DNA of 64,000 bases from assembly GCF_947497025.1 (NCBI RefSeq), contig NZ_CANMFC010000001.1, positions 558,001 through 622,000 of the forward strand, in the 5' to 3' direction. This document shows positions 1 through 8,577 of the stretch, in pieces. A model generated the notes under the pieces. It did no database searches, was not told the DNA's origin, and worked only from the letters and a program-made list of their open reading frames with translations. Made by a program: the position numbers and the translations under genes. This stretch comes from an uncultured Kushneria sp. (GTDB lineage: Bacteria > Pseudomonadota > Gammaproteobacteria > Pseudomonadales > Halomonadaceae). How positions within the stretch are numbered: the first letter of the stretch is position 1; each line of letters begins with the position of its first letter.

Positions 1-8
1 GAGCCCGC

Positions 9-779
9 ATGAAAGAACGCATTACCACGGATCGCCACTTCAACGGCATGGCCGAGAAGTTCGAACACGCCTTATACAATCACTCTCGCGGCCGGCTGCG
101 CCTGGCGCTGTTGACCCGCGCCATTGAGGCCTCCATCCCGCTGACCGGACAGCCGCTGGTCGATGTCGGCGCCGGGCTGGGGCAGATGGCGCACTGGGCG
201 GCAGAAAAGGGCCATCCGGTCACACTGCTGGAGCCGGCCGAGGAGATGCTCGCCGCCGCGCGCGCGCGTCTGGCAGGTCATGATGTCCGCTTTTATCAGC
301 GCGATCTGCAAGGGCTGTGTGATGTGGCGCCCGGCCCGTGGTCGCTGATGTTCTGTCACGCGGTGCTCGAGTGGTTGATCGATCCCGAAGCGGCGGTTCA
401 TCGGCTGGCCGAGAAGCTGGCACCAGGCGGGTGGCTGTCACTGATGGTGTTCAATGAGGATGCGCTGCGCTTTTCCAATGTGGTGAAGGGCAACCTGCAA
501 AAGGTGCTCGATGATCAGCTGGCCGGCTTTGGCAAGCGCAAGCGCCTGACGCCGATTTCCCCGCTACGCCATGACGAGGTGGTGCGCTGGCTGAATGAAG
601 CCGGGCTGGAGGTTCGGGCCGTGACCGGCATCCGCGTGTTCCATGATTATCTGCGCGAGCGTGACCCGGATGAGGCCACGCTGGAAAGGCTTTTTGAGCT
701 CGAGCATCGCTATTGCCGGCAGGAACCCTACTGGCGGCTGGGCCGCTATCTTCATTACAGCGTTTATCGTCCGAGCTGA
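9..779 (+). CDS. cmoM: tRNA 5-carboxymethoxyuridine methyltransferase CmoM
   Basis: Class I SAM-dependent methyltransferase of 256 residues. CmoM (formerly SmtA) methylates the carboxyl of cmo5U34 to give mcmo5U in tRNA. The N-terminus resembles E. coli CmoM, with the conserved AEKF element near residues 15-18. The SAM-binding motif VDVGAGLGQ lies at about residues 51-59 and is followed by an acidic LLEPA strand end. Length is close to the E. coli protein (about 261 residues). The ATG at 9 is used because almost no upstream sequence is in the window, so the ribosome site cannot be judged. The cmoA and cmoB genes for the preceding steps lie about 11 kb away on the other strand. A generic methyltransferase is the alternative; the full-length similarity favours CmoM. 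Confidence 0.85.
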   Translation: MKERITTDRHFNGMAEKFEHALYNHSRGRLRLALLTRAIEASIPLTGQPLVDVGAGLGQMAHWAAEKGHPVTLLEPAEEMLAAARARLAGHDVRFYQRDLQGLCDVAPGPWSLMFCHAVLEWLIDPEAAVHRLAEKLAPGGWLSLMVFNEDALRFSNVVKGNLQKVLDDQLAGFGKRKRLTPISPLRHDEVVRWLNEAGLEVRAVTGIRVFHDYLRERDPDEATLERLFELEHRYCRQEPYWRLGRYLHYSVYRPS

Positions 780-891
780 TATTCTTCACCTCATCGCAGG
801 AGTGTTTCCGGGCTTGCTCGGGGATATACCGTTATCTTTACGGCCGTGTCACGGGACAGGCCAGCCATTATTTGAGTAGAGCAGGGGATTC

Positions 892-1866
892 ATGAGTTTT
901 TCCACGCCCATGGGGCAGTTACTGGACCGACAGTCACCCGCTATCAGGGAAGGTGAGTGGCTGATCGCCCCGCCGCTGGATGAAGGGCTTTTAAACGGCG
1001 CGAAACATCGGATCTGGAGTCTGGATCATCTGATTGCTGAGGTCTGGCGCAAGCATGGTCATGAGGTGGTCGAAGGGCTGACACCGCCGGAGGGGATGAC
1101 GGCGGCGCTGCTGTTCTGGCCCAAGACGATGGATTTGGGTCGCTGGTGGCTGGATCAGCTCAATGCCCACTGCGATGTGGGCAGTACGCTGCGCATCGTC
1201 GGGGAGCATCATGGCGGCGGCAAGCGAGTGCCGGGCGAGCTGAAGGCGCGCGGCATGTCGCATCAGCGTCTCGATAATGCGCGGCGCTGCTCGCTGTATG
1301 AGGCCGCCACCATTCCCGGGGAGGCGGGTGATCACTGGTCCACGTTCGAAGCGCTGGATCTCACCCTGGTCAGCCATCCGGGCATCTTCGGGCACGGCCG
1401 TCTGGATGACGGCACCCGCATGCTGCTGGAGGTTCTGCCGGCTCAGGAAGGGCGCGTGCTGGATGCCGGCTGCGGTGATGGTGTCATCAGTGCCTGGCTG
1501 GCGCGGCAGGGCGCTGACGTGACGGCCGTGGACATCAACCATCTGGCGCTGGAAGCAACCCGGCGCACGCTTGACGCCAATGATTTAAAGGGCGAGGTGC
1601 TGCCCAGCAATATGCTGGAAGCCGTCGAAGGGCCCTTTGAGGCCATCATCAGCAACCCGGCCTTTCATCAGGAGCGCCACGTCTCGATCGACCCGGCCCG
1701 CAAGCTGATCGAGCAGGCCAGCAAGAAGCTCACGCCCAGGGGGGCGCTGTATATCGTGGCCAACAGCTTTTTGCCCTACATGTCCCTGATGAAAAAGCAC
1801 TTCGGCCGGGTCGATGTGCTGAATGAGAGCAGCCGCTTCCGGGTTTATCGCTGTAGCCGGCGTTAA
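892..1866 (+). CDS. rsmC: 16S rRNA (guanine-1207-N2) methyltransferase RsmC
   Basis: Protein of 324 residues with the two-domain layout of RsmC: a degenerate N-terminal methyltransferase-like half and a C-terminal catalytic MTS domain. The SAM motif DAGCGDG is at 191-197 and an acidic AVDIN strand follows at about 212-216. RsmC modifies G1207 of 16S rRNA in the 30S subunit. The motif IV signature, normally NPPF, reads NPAF at 255-258, followed by HQ rather than the usual HDG. The ATG at 892 follows a GGGGA element. It lies 112 bases after cmoM and converges with greB. The odd motif makes activity slightly uncertain, but the family call is firm. Confidence 0.85.
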   Translation: MSFSTPMGQLLDRQSPAIREGEWLIAPPLDEGLLNGAKHRIWSLDHLIAEVWRKHGHEVVEGLTPPEGMTAALLFWPKTMDLGRWWLDQLNAHCDVGSTLRIVGEHHGGGKRVPGELKARGMSHQRLDNARRCSLYEAATIPGEAGDHWSTFEALDLTLVSHPGIFGHGRLDDGTRMLLEVLPAQEGRVLDAGCGDGVISAWLARQGADVTAVDINHLALEATRRTLDANDLKGEVLPSNMLEAVEGPFEAIISNPAFHQERHVSIDPARKLIEQASKKLTPRGALYIVANSFLPYMSLMKKHFGRVDVLNESSRFRVYRCSRR

Positions 1867-1903
1867 AGGTCGTGCTCCGGGCGCCGGGTGTTCTGGATCA
1901 GCA

Positions 1904-2422
1904 TCAGCGCTCGGCGTAGGCGATGTCGGTAATGATATAGGTGGTTTCCCCACCCGGGGCGTCGACGGTGACTTCGGCGTCCAGCGGTTTGCCCAGCAGG
2001 GCACGCGCCAGCGGGGCGTCCACGCTGATCCAGTGTTTTTTGTTGTCGGTCTCGTCGGGACCAACAATGCGGATGCGCATCTCTTTGCCGTCATCATCTT
2101 CCAGCGTCACCCAGGCGCTGAAAAAGACCCGGTCGCGGTCGTCCGGCAGGCGGTCGACCACGGTCAGGGCGTCCAGCCGCTTTTGTAGATAGGCGATACG
2201 AGCGATGGTGCCGTTCAGCGCCTTCTTGTTGTAGGTATAGTCGGCGTTTTCACTGCGATCGCCCTGGGCGGCGGCTTCGCCGGTCTTGCGGGACTGCTCC
2301 GGTCGACGCACGCGCACCAGGTGATCCAGCAGGCTCTGCATCGAGGCATAGCCTTCCGGGGTGATCAGGTCGGTCTTTTTCTCCTGACGTGGATCCTTGG
2401 CGGGATCGCGCCAGCGAGTCAT
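1904..2422 (-). CDS. greB: transcription elongation factor GreB
   Basis: Protein of 172 residues with the Gre layout: an N-terminal coiled-coil finger (about 20-90), which reaches into the RNA polymerase secondary channel, and a C-terminal FKBP-like domain. The phrase GDRSENADY matches the acidic tip loop that stimulates transcript cleavage in backtracked complexes. The basic, variable N-terminus with conserved ITPEGY fits GreB better than GreA. The ATG at 2422 was preferred over an in-frame ATG 15 bases upstream because AAGGA sits about 7 bases before it. It is transcribed divergently from nudF. The 230-base gap between them should hold both promoters, but no clear -10/-35 pair was identified. 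Confidence 0.92.
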   Translation of the reverse strand: MTRWRDPAKDPRQEKKTDLITPEGYASMQSLLDHLVRVRRPEQSRKTGEAAAQGDRSENADYTYNKKALNGTIARIAYLQKRLDALTVVDRLPDDRDRVFFSAWVTLEDDDGKEMRIRIVGPDETDNKKHWISVDAPLARALLGKPLDAEVTVDAPGGETTYIITDIAYAER

Positions 2423-2654
2423 GTTGCGTCCTTTCATGCAGGCGATGGCCGTATGACAGTGGGGCAATTACCATAATCGTCTCGTATTGTGCTGCCAAGG
2501 CCGGCCGTCGGTGTGCGCTTGAAAGTTTCTGGCGCAGCGCCCATAAACATGCCAACACTGCCTTTATGGCCCGGCGCATTCCGTCTTCCCGTCACCCGAA
2601 GCTGTCTGCCATTTTTGTCCGGCGGCAGGGTTCATGTATTGCAAGGATAAGCCG

Positions 2655-3284
2655 ATGACTTCTCAGGAGAGGGCGCCCCTGCCGCGCTTTGATGGCGCTG
2701 ACGTCGAGCACATCGAAGACACGCCGCTGCATCGCGGGTTTTTCAACCTTGATCGGGTCGATGTGCGCTATCGCCAGTATCAGGGCGGCTGGAGCGAGAC
2801 TGTCTCGCGCGAGGTGTTTCGTCATCATGACGCCGTGGGCGTGCTGTTGTATGACGTGGAACGGGACGCCGTCGTGCTGGTCGAACAGTTTCGCGCCGGC
2901 GCCATGGGGCGCGCATTCAGCCCCTGGCTGCTGGAGCCGGCCGCCGGCCTGATCGACTCGAGCGAGTCACCGGAGGAGGTGGCCCGCCGCGAGGTACACG
3001 AAGAAACCGGATGCCAGACCGAACAGCTGATGGAGATTCACCGCTATTTTCCCAGTCCCGGCGCCTGTGACGAGTACATCACGCTGTTCTGCGCACTGGT
3101 GGATTCGAGCAATGTGGGTGGCGTGCACGGGCTTGAAGAGGAGCACGAGGACATCATGGTGCGTGTGCTACCCTTCCGTGACGCCTGGGGAATGCTGGAA
3201 AACGGTACCATCAACAATGCCATGTTACTGATTGCGCTGTACTGGCTGGCTCGTGAGCGCCCGGCCCTCAGAGCAAGGAGTTAA
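2655..3284 (+). CDS. nudF: ADP-ribose pyrophosphatase NudF
   Basis: Nudix hydrolase of 209 residues that splits ADP-ribose into AMP and ribose-5-phosphate. The complete Nudix box begins at the GLIDSSE stretch and ends REVHEETG, with all metal-binding glutamates present. The N-terminal strand domain and the downstream FPSPG...DE element are typical of NudF. The start at 2655 was chosen because AAGGA lies 8 bases upstream; an in-frame ATG at 2634 has no such site. The gene is followed within 5 bases by yqiB and then cpdA, the same order as the E. coli nudF-yqiB-cpdA cluster. Confidence 0.93.
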   Translation: MTSQERAPLPRFDGADVEHIEDTPLHRGFFNLDRVDVRYRQYQGGWSETVSREVFRHHDAVGVLLYDVERDAVVLVEQFRAGAMGRAFSPWLLEPAAGLIDSSESPEEVARREVHEETGCQTEQLMEIHRYFPSPGACDEYITLFCALVDSSNVGGVHGLEEEHEDIMVRVLPFRDAWGMLENGTINNAMLLIALYWLARERPALRARS

Positions 3285-3288
3285 TCAT

Positions 3289-3738
3289 TTGAGTAGACGA
3301 ACCGCTTACGTTACCGATCTCAGGACGCTACAGGCCGAGTGTACGGCCAATTTCGTGCGTCTTGATCGGCTGCTGGGCGATACCGCCGCCGGCGAGCGGG
3401 TAGAGCTGCCGCTGGCAAGCCATACCGCGCGTTTTGGCACCCTGCATCTCGAGGTTGTCGAGCGTGCGCCCTACACCACGGTTGTGCGCGTTTTTCAAAG
3501 CGGCGTACTGGATGACATGATCGATGCGCCGCGCATGATGGTGCATCTGTATCACGACGTGCAGATGGCCGAGGTGACCGATTTTCAGCGCAAGCGTCAC
3601 TTCGAGGGGCGCTACCGCTACCCCAACGCCCATATGCATCAGCCCGATGAGAAGCTGCAGCTCAACCGCTTTCTGGGCGAATGGCTGGAGCATGGTCTGG
3701 CCCACGGCCACGATACCCGCATTTTTGAAACGCCCTGA
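3289..3738 (+). CDS. yqiB: DUF1249 family protein YqiB
   Basis: Protein of 149 residues matching the DUF1249/YqiB family, of unknown biochemical function. Shared features with E. coli YqiB include the N-terminal CTANFVRL-like helix, the MVHLYHD segment, the RYRYPN segment, and HQPDEKLQLNRFL near the C-terminus. Translation most likely starts at the TTG at 3289: AAGGAG ends 8 bases before it, and family similarity begins there. An upstream ATG in the same frame would read back through the end of nudF. It is the middle gene of the nudF-yqiB-cpdA operon. Confidence 0.88.
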   Translation: MSRRTAYVTDLRTLQAECTANFVRLDRLLGDTAAGERVELPLASHTARFGTLHLEVVERAPYTTVVRVFQSGVLDDMIDAPRMMVHLYHDVQMAEVTDFQRKRHFEGRYRYPNAHMHQPDEKLQLNRFLGEWLEHGLAHGHDTRIFETP

Positions 3739-3842
3739 GTTCCACAGCGCCTGCTGAGGCAACCTCGTGTAAATCCTCGCCCTGCTGCGCCATCGTGTTG
3801 CGCTGATAACGTCGCCGGGAATACCCCTGTCAGGAGAAGGCC

Positions 3843-4580
3843 ATGCTGATCATTCAGCTGTCGGACAGCCATTTAAAGGCAGACCCCGCCGGGGTATATC
3901 GAGACGTTGATGTGGAGGCGCGGCTGACGTCGATGCTGGCCGTGGTGGCCCGTCATCAGCCGGATCTGATCGTGGTCAGCGGTGATGTCAGTGATGACGG
4001 TTCATTGGCCTCCTATCAGCGCGCTGCCGGGCATCTCGATGCACTGGGCTGTCGCTGGGTGTGGTTACCCGGCAATCATGATCATCCGGCGACCATGGCC
4101 GAAGTGCGCGCGCTGGAGGCCGTCATTCATCTGGCGGGCTGGCAGATTCTTTTGCTCAACAGCTGGATCGACGGCGAAGAGGGCGGACGGCTGGGTGATG
4201 AACAGCTGGCGCGTCTCGAGGCGCAGCTGACCGGTGACGCGTCACCGGCGCTGATGGTGCTGCATCATCCACCGGTGAGCGTGGAAGCCGCCTGGATGAA
4301 CGAGATTGGCCTGGAAGATCGCGAGGCCTTCTGGGCCGGACCTGGCCGATTTGATCATCTGCAGGCCGTGCTGTGTGGCCACATTCACCATGAGATGACC
4401 TGCCTGCATCATGGCGTGCCGGTCATGTCGGTGCCGGCCATGGCCGCGCAGTTTGTGCCCGATAGCCCCGATTTTGCCGTCGATAGCCACGCCCCGGGCG
4501 GCTTTCGTCTGATACATCTGGAAGTCGATGACGCCGGGCGGCCTCGTTTATCGACGCGGGTTGAATACGTTCCGGTTTGA
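3843..4580 (+). CDS. cpdA: 3',5'-cyclic AMP phosphodiesterase CpdA
   Basis: Calcineurin-like metallophosphoesterase of 245 residues. The dinuclear metal motifs are all present and in order: DSH near residue 8, GDVSDD near 47, GNHDHP near 76, and GHIHHE near 178. CpdA hydrolyses cAMP and so tunes CRP signalling. A good AGGAG site lies just before the ATG at 3843. The position after nudF and yqiB matches E. coli, where yqiA and parE normally come next; here those two genes are about 11 kb further on. A different class III phosphodiesterase is possible in principle, but synteny supports cpdA. Confidence 0.9.
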   Translation: MLIIQLSDSHLKADPAGVYRDVDVEARLTSMLAVVARHQPDLIVVSGDVSDDGSLASYQRAAGHLDALGCRWVWLPGNHDHPATMAEVRALEAVIHLAGWQILLLNSWIDGEEGGRLGDEQLARLEAQLTGDASPALMVLHHPPVSVEAAWMNEIGLEDREAFWAGPGRFDHLQAVLCGHIHHEMTCLHHGVPVMSVPAMAAQFVPDSPDFAVDSHAPGGFRLIHLEVDDAGRPRLSTRVEYVPV

Positions 4581-4785
4581 TAATCAGGGTGGCAGGAAGC
4601 ATTTTCGACAGCTTTTATAGCTTAAACGTCTAAAGGAAGAAACGTTGATTCTTTGACGTTATGAAGGCGGCTCGCTAACGTGAGCGCATCTTTATTTGCT
4701 CGTGACGTTTTTATCGCGAGAACCCCCGTTTACAGCGTCATTGTCATCCGGCGATGGCGTTTGGTCATGAGAGGTTGTGATACGC

Positions 4786-5697
4786 ATGCTTTCTCCCGAG
4801 CGGCAAACACATCTGAAACAGCTCGAAGCCGAGTCGATTCATATTATTCGCGAGGTAGCGGCCGAGTTTCGCAACCCCGTCATGCTCTATTCGATCGGCA
4901 AGGACTCCTCGGTCATGCTGCATCTGGCCCGCAAGGCGTTCTACCCCGGTACACCGCCGTTTCCGCTGATGCACGTCAATACGACGTGGAAGTTCAAGGA
5001 AATGATCGAGTTTCGTGATCGCATGGCGGCCGAAACCGGTATGGAGCTGATCGAGCACATCAACGAGGAAGGACGTGAGGCGGGCATCAATCCGTTCGAT
5101 CACGGCAGCTCCAAGTACACCGACATCATGAAGACCCAGTCGCTCAAGCAGGCGCTGGACAAGTATGGCTTCGATGCCGCCTTTGGCGGGGCTCGTCGTG
5201 ATGAAGAGGCCTCGCGTGCCAAGGAGCGTGTCTACTCGTTTCGCGATCAGTACCACCGCTGGGACCCGAAAAATCAGCGCCCGGAGCTGTGGAGCCTGTA
5301 CAACGGCCACATCAACAAGGGTGAGTCGATTCGCGTCTTCCCGCTGTCCAACTGGACCGAGCTGGATATCTGGCAGTACATCTATCTCGAATCGATTCCG
5401 ATCGTGCCGCTGTATTACGCAGCCCCGCGTCCGGTGGTCGAGCGTGACGGCACGCTGATCATGGTCGATGACGAGCGCATGCCGCTGAACGAGGGCGAGG
5501 TGCCCGAGATGAAGTCCGTGCGTTTCAGGACGCTGGGCTGCTATCCGCTGACCGGCGCCGTAGAGTCCGAGGCGGCAACGCTCCCCGACATCATTCAGGA
5601 AATGCTCCTGACCCGTACCAGTGAACGTTCCGGGCGCGCCATTGATCACGATCAGGCCGGTTCCATGGAACGCAAGAAACGCGAAGGTTACTTCTGA
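4786..5697 (+). CDS. cysD: sulfate adenylyltransferase subunit 2 CysD
   Basis: Protein of 303 residues, nearly collinear with E. coli CysD. The PP-loop pyrophosphatase motif SIGKDSS is near residue 41, and the [11 protein letters not shown] region follows. With CysN it forms ATP sulfurylase, which makes adenosine 5'-phosphosulfate, the first step of assimilatory sulfate reduction. The ATG at 4786 is preferred over a GTG at 4777, which sits only 2 bases after the GAGAGG element. Upstream, TTGACG (4653-4658) with a 17-base spacer to TAACGT is a possible promoter, and AACGT...ACGTT (4641-4660) forms an inverted repeat; both are weak. No CysB site could be assigned. Confidence 0.96.
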   Translation: MLSPERQTHLKQLEAESIHIIREVAAEFRNPVMLYSIGKDSSVMLHLARKAFYPGTPPFPLMHVNTTWKFKEMIEFRDRMAAETGMELIEHINEEGREAGINPFDHGSSKYTDIMKTQSLKQALDKYGFDAAFGGARRDEEASRAKERVYSFRDQYHRWDPKNQRPELWSLYNGHINKGESIRVFPLSNWTELDIWQYIYLESIPIVPLYYAAPRPVVERDGTLIMVDDERMPLNEGEVPEMKSVRFRTLGCYPLTGAVESEAATLPDIIQEMLLTRTSERSGRAIDHDQAGSMERKKREGYF

Positions 5698-5704
5698 GGC
5701 GCAT

Positions 5705-7129
5705 ATGGCACACCAATCATCCCTGATAGCCGAAAACATCGAGGCGTATCTCAAGGAGCATGAAGCCAAGGATCTGCTGCGCTTCATCACCTGCGGGAGC
5801 GTCGATGACGGCAAGTCGACCCTGATCGGGCGACTGCTGCACGACTCGAAAATGATCTATGAAGATCAGCTGGCGGCCCTGACGCGGGATTCAAAGACCC
5901 GCGGCACCACCGGCGAGCGCGTGGATCTGGCGCTGCTGGTCGACGGGCTTCAGTCCGAACGCGAGCAGGGCATCACCATCGATGTGGCCTATCGCTTTTT
6001 CTCGACCGACAAGCGCAAGTTCATCATCGCCGACACGCCCGGGCATGAGCAGTACACCCGCAACATGGCCACCGGCGCCTCGACGGCAAGCCTGGCGGTC
6101 ATCCTGATCGATGCGCGCTACGGCGTGCAGGTGCAGACGCGTCGCCACAGCTTCATCGCCGATCTTTTGGGCATTCAGCATCTGGTGATCGCGGTCAACA
6201 AGATGGACCTGGTCGATTACTCGCAGGATCGTTTTGAAGAGATCAAGCGCGACTACCTGGGCTTTGCCGAGAACCTCAAGGCACGCGATATCAGTTTTGT
6301 GCCCATGTCGGCGCTGGAAGGCGACAACGTCGTCAACAAGAGCGCCAACATGCCCTGGCATGACGGCGTGCCGCTGCTGGAGCAGTTGGAAAACGTCGAG
6401 ATTTCACGCGACCAGAACCTGACGGATCTGCGCTTTCCGGTGCAGTACGTCAATCGGCCCAACCTGGATTTCCGCGGCTATGCCGGCACGTTGCAGGCGG
6501 GTGTTCTGCGCCCGGGCCAACAGGTCAAGGTGCTGCCTTCCGGCAAGGTGTCCACGGTCGAGCGGCTCGTGACCTTTGATGGCGATCTCGCGGAAGCCTG
6601 GCCCGGTCAGGCCATTACCGTCACACTCGCCGATGAGGTCGATATCTCGCGCGGTGACTGGCTGGTGGCTGCCGACACCGAACTGCCGATGTCCAACGCC
6701 TTTGTCGCCGACATCGTCTGGATGAACGAGCGCGAGCTGACGTCCGGTCGCGGTTATGACTTCAAGCTGGCCACGCGGGATGTCAGCGGCCAGATCAGCG
6801 CCATCGAGTACAGTATCGACGTCAACACGCTGGAGCATCACGATGCCGAGCGTCTGGCGCTCAACGAAATCGGCCGCTGTCAGGTCACGCTGACCCAGCC
6901 CGTGCCGGTAGACGCCTACGACACCAGCCCCGGAACCGGCAGCTTTATCGTCATCGACCGCCTGACCAATCTGACGGTCGGCGCCGGCATGATTCGCAAG
7001 GCGGCTGATAACGCCGAAGGCAGTGGCGCCGTCGACTGGCAGGCCTTTGAGGTCGAGCTCAACGACCTGATCCGTCGTCACTTCCCGCACTGGGAAGCGA
7101 AGGACGTGCGCGACATCTTTAAGCGCTGA
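5705..7129 (+). CDS. cysN: sulfate adenylyltransferase subunit 1 (GTPase) CysN
   Basis: Translation-factor-type GTPase of 474 residues. The P-loop GSVDDGKST is at about 31-39, followed by the DTPGHEQY G3 motif and NKMD G4 motif, then two beta-barrel domains. GTP hydrolysis by CysN drives CysD-catalysed APS formation. The length equals stand-alone CysN, so there is no fused CysC kinase domain, and no cysC follows. The ATG at 5705 lies 7 bases after the cysD stop, with GAGG just upstream, indicating translational coupling. A strong hairpin terminator follows at 7159-7184. Confidence 0.96.
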   Translation: MAHQSSLIAENIEAYLKEHEAKDLLRFITCGSVDDGKSTLIGRLLHDSKMIYEDQLAALTRDSKTRGTTGERVDLALLVDGLQSEREQGITIDVAYRFFSTDKRKFIIADTPGHEQYTRNMATGASTASLAVILIDARYGVQVQTRRHSFIADLLGIQHLVIAVNKMDLVDYSQDRFEEIKRDYLGFAENLKARDISFVPMSALEGDNVVNKSANMPWHDGVPLLEQLENVEISRDQNLTDLRFPVQYVNRPNLDFRGYAGTLQAGVLRPGQQVKVLPSGKVSTVERLVTFDGDLAEAWPGQAITVTLADEVDISRGDWLVAADTELPMSNAFVADIVWMNERELTSGRGYDFKLATRDVSGQISAIEYSIDVNTLEHHDAERLALNEIGRCQVTLTQPVPVDAYDTSPGTGSFIVIDRLTNLTVGAGMIRKAADNAEGSGAVDWQAFEVELNDLIRRHFPHWEAKDVRDIFKR

Positions 7130-7158
7130 CGCTGTAGCTGTAGATGTCGACCTATCCA

Positions 7159-7184
7159 CGCCCGGCCCTGTGCCGGGCGTTTTT
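7159..7184 (+). terminator. Rho-independent terminator after cysDN
   Basis: An 8-bp perfect GC-rich stem (CGCCCGGC with GCCGGGCG), a 5-base loop, and five T residues, 30 bases after the cysN stop codon. It ends the cysD-cysN transcript. Confidence 0.85.
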
Positions 7185-7242
7185 GCAGGTGCCTTTCCGC
7201 CATAGCAAGGTCACTGGTGGTCAATCCGTTGTCTGGCCTGGT

Positions 7243-7271
7243 TTCAAATCGTTGCGTTGTCTCATTATACT
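7243..7271 (+). promoter_or_regulatory. Probable sigma-70 promoter of the porin gene
   Basis: TTCAAA at 7243-7248 and TATACT at 7266-7271 are separated by exactly 17 bases. They lie about 80 bases before the porin start codon and downstream of the cysN terminator. The -10 matches consensus at 5 of 6 positions and the -35 at 4 of 6. Confidence 0.5.
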
Positions 7272-7349
7272 GCCACCGCTTCTCAAGCCGTCAGACAGCG
7301 TGCGCCCTGTCCTGCTCGGCGTTTTTTATCGTGATGATCGAGACTTGCC

Positions 7350-8503
7350 ATGAATATCGGGAAAGGGCGGGGGATACTGCTGGGCCTGACGGGCGGTCTG
7401 GTACTGGTGCAGGCGGGCGCTGCCCGGGCTGAAGTCGCGCTGTTGTCACCCGCCGAGCAGCCGCGCACCCGACTTGATCGTGTCGAGGTCAAGGTCGGCG
7501 GCAGCATCCGGGCGCAGTATTTCAATGAGATGGGCGGGCGGATGACGGCAGCTACAAGCATCGCGGCTATGACGGCGGCACGCGCTTTCGGCTGCACGTC
7601 AACTATCACGTCAGTGATGATCTAACGCTTTTGAGCTATGGCGAGCTGGGCGTGAACACGGGCCGCGCCATGGGCTGGAATGACCACTATGATCGGGACA
7701 GTGACGATAGTGCGACGACCCGCCGACAGGTCTATTTCGGGTTTGAAAGCGACCGCTACGGTCGTTTGACGGCCGGCAAGCAGAACAGCGTCTACTACGA
7801 CACCGTCGGGGTCAGCACGGATGTCTGGGATTACAATCAGTTCGCTCAGGCGCCGGGTGTGGGCATCGATGGCAGCTACGATGGCTCCTATCGCGCGCGC
7901 AAGAGCCTGCGCTATTCCAACGGCACTGAAGACTTCACGGTCTTTGCGGGCTGGCTGTTTCCCGATGATGACCTGCATCTGGACGGACCGCTTGATTATC
8001 GCCGTCGCAATGGGGGCTCCATCGGCTTCAGATGGCATTTGACCGATGATCTGACGCTGGGGGCGGCCTATGCCAATACCTCCGCCGAGATCAAGGGCAG
8101 CGGCGATCAGCAGTCCTTTCGTCAGCAGCTCACCGGCAGTTCCCTGACCTGGACGGGCGGTGACTGGTATCTCGCCGTAGGTGCGGGTTATTACGACGAT
8201 TTCGTGCCCGACCCTGGCGCCGACGGGCTCAATGACTACCTTGCCAGCGACGCCTACGGGGTAGAGTACATCGCGCGCTACAGTTTCCAGCTCGACAACG
8301 ACTGGGTGCAGAGCATCAAGCCCTTTGTGGCCGGCGATCGCCTGAAGCGGCTGGGCAGTGCTGATGCCCAGAGCAACCATCAGGTGCTGGGGGTGACCAC
8401 CCAGTTCAACCACGGCTTCCGCCTGGATCTTGAGCGCATCTTTGCCAACACCTCGGACAGTGAGCCCGACTCGGTACTGGCCAGACTGCGCTACGACTTC
8501 TGA
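7350..8503 (+). pseudogene. Outer-membrane porin (OmpC-like), interrupted by a -1 frameshift
   Basis: Reading from ATG 7350 gives a Sec signal peptide ending ARA, then a beta-barrel start. The frame is lost near 7536-7541, within GGGCGGGCGG. The frame that continues the porin starts around 7538-7541 with DDGSYKHRGYDGGTRF and runs to 8503 without a stop. One missing G in the run at about 7536-7538 would restore a single protein of about 384 residues, typical of Gram-negative trimeric porins. The downstream part has porin hallmarks: an ERYGRLTAGKQNS-like strand pair, the VYYDTVG segment, and a C-terminal ARLRYDF ending in phenylalanine, as required for barrel assembly. Either the gene is truly broken or there is a base-calling error; codon use and protein quality after the shift look intact, so any break is recent. 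Confidence 0.8.
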
Positions 8504-8577
8504 GCACCGCCGCACGTCGCCAATCACATGTCCGTAAACGGCCAATGCCTGAGCATCAGACGCGATATATTGGGGGC

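Noticed and set aside
7530..7545. Programmed -1 ribosomal frameshift in the porin gene
   Set aside because: No X-XXY-YYZ slippery heptamer in the correct phase and no stimulatory pseudoknot were seen; a base deletion or sequence error is simpler.
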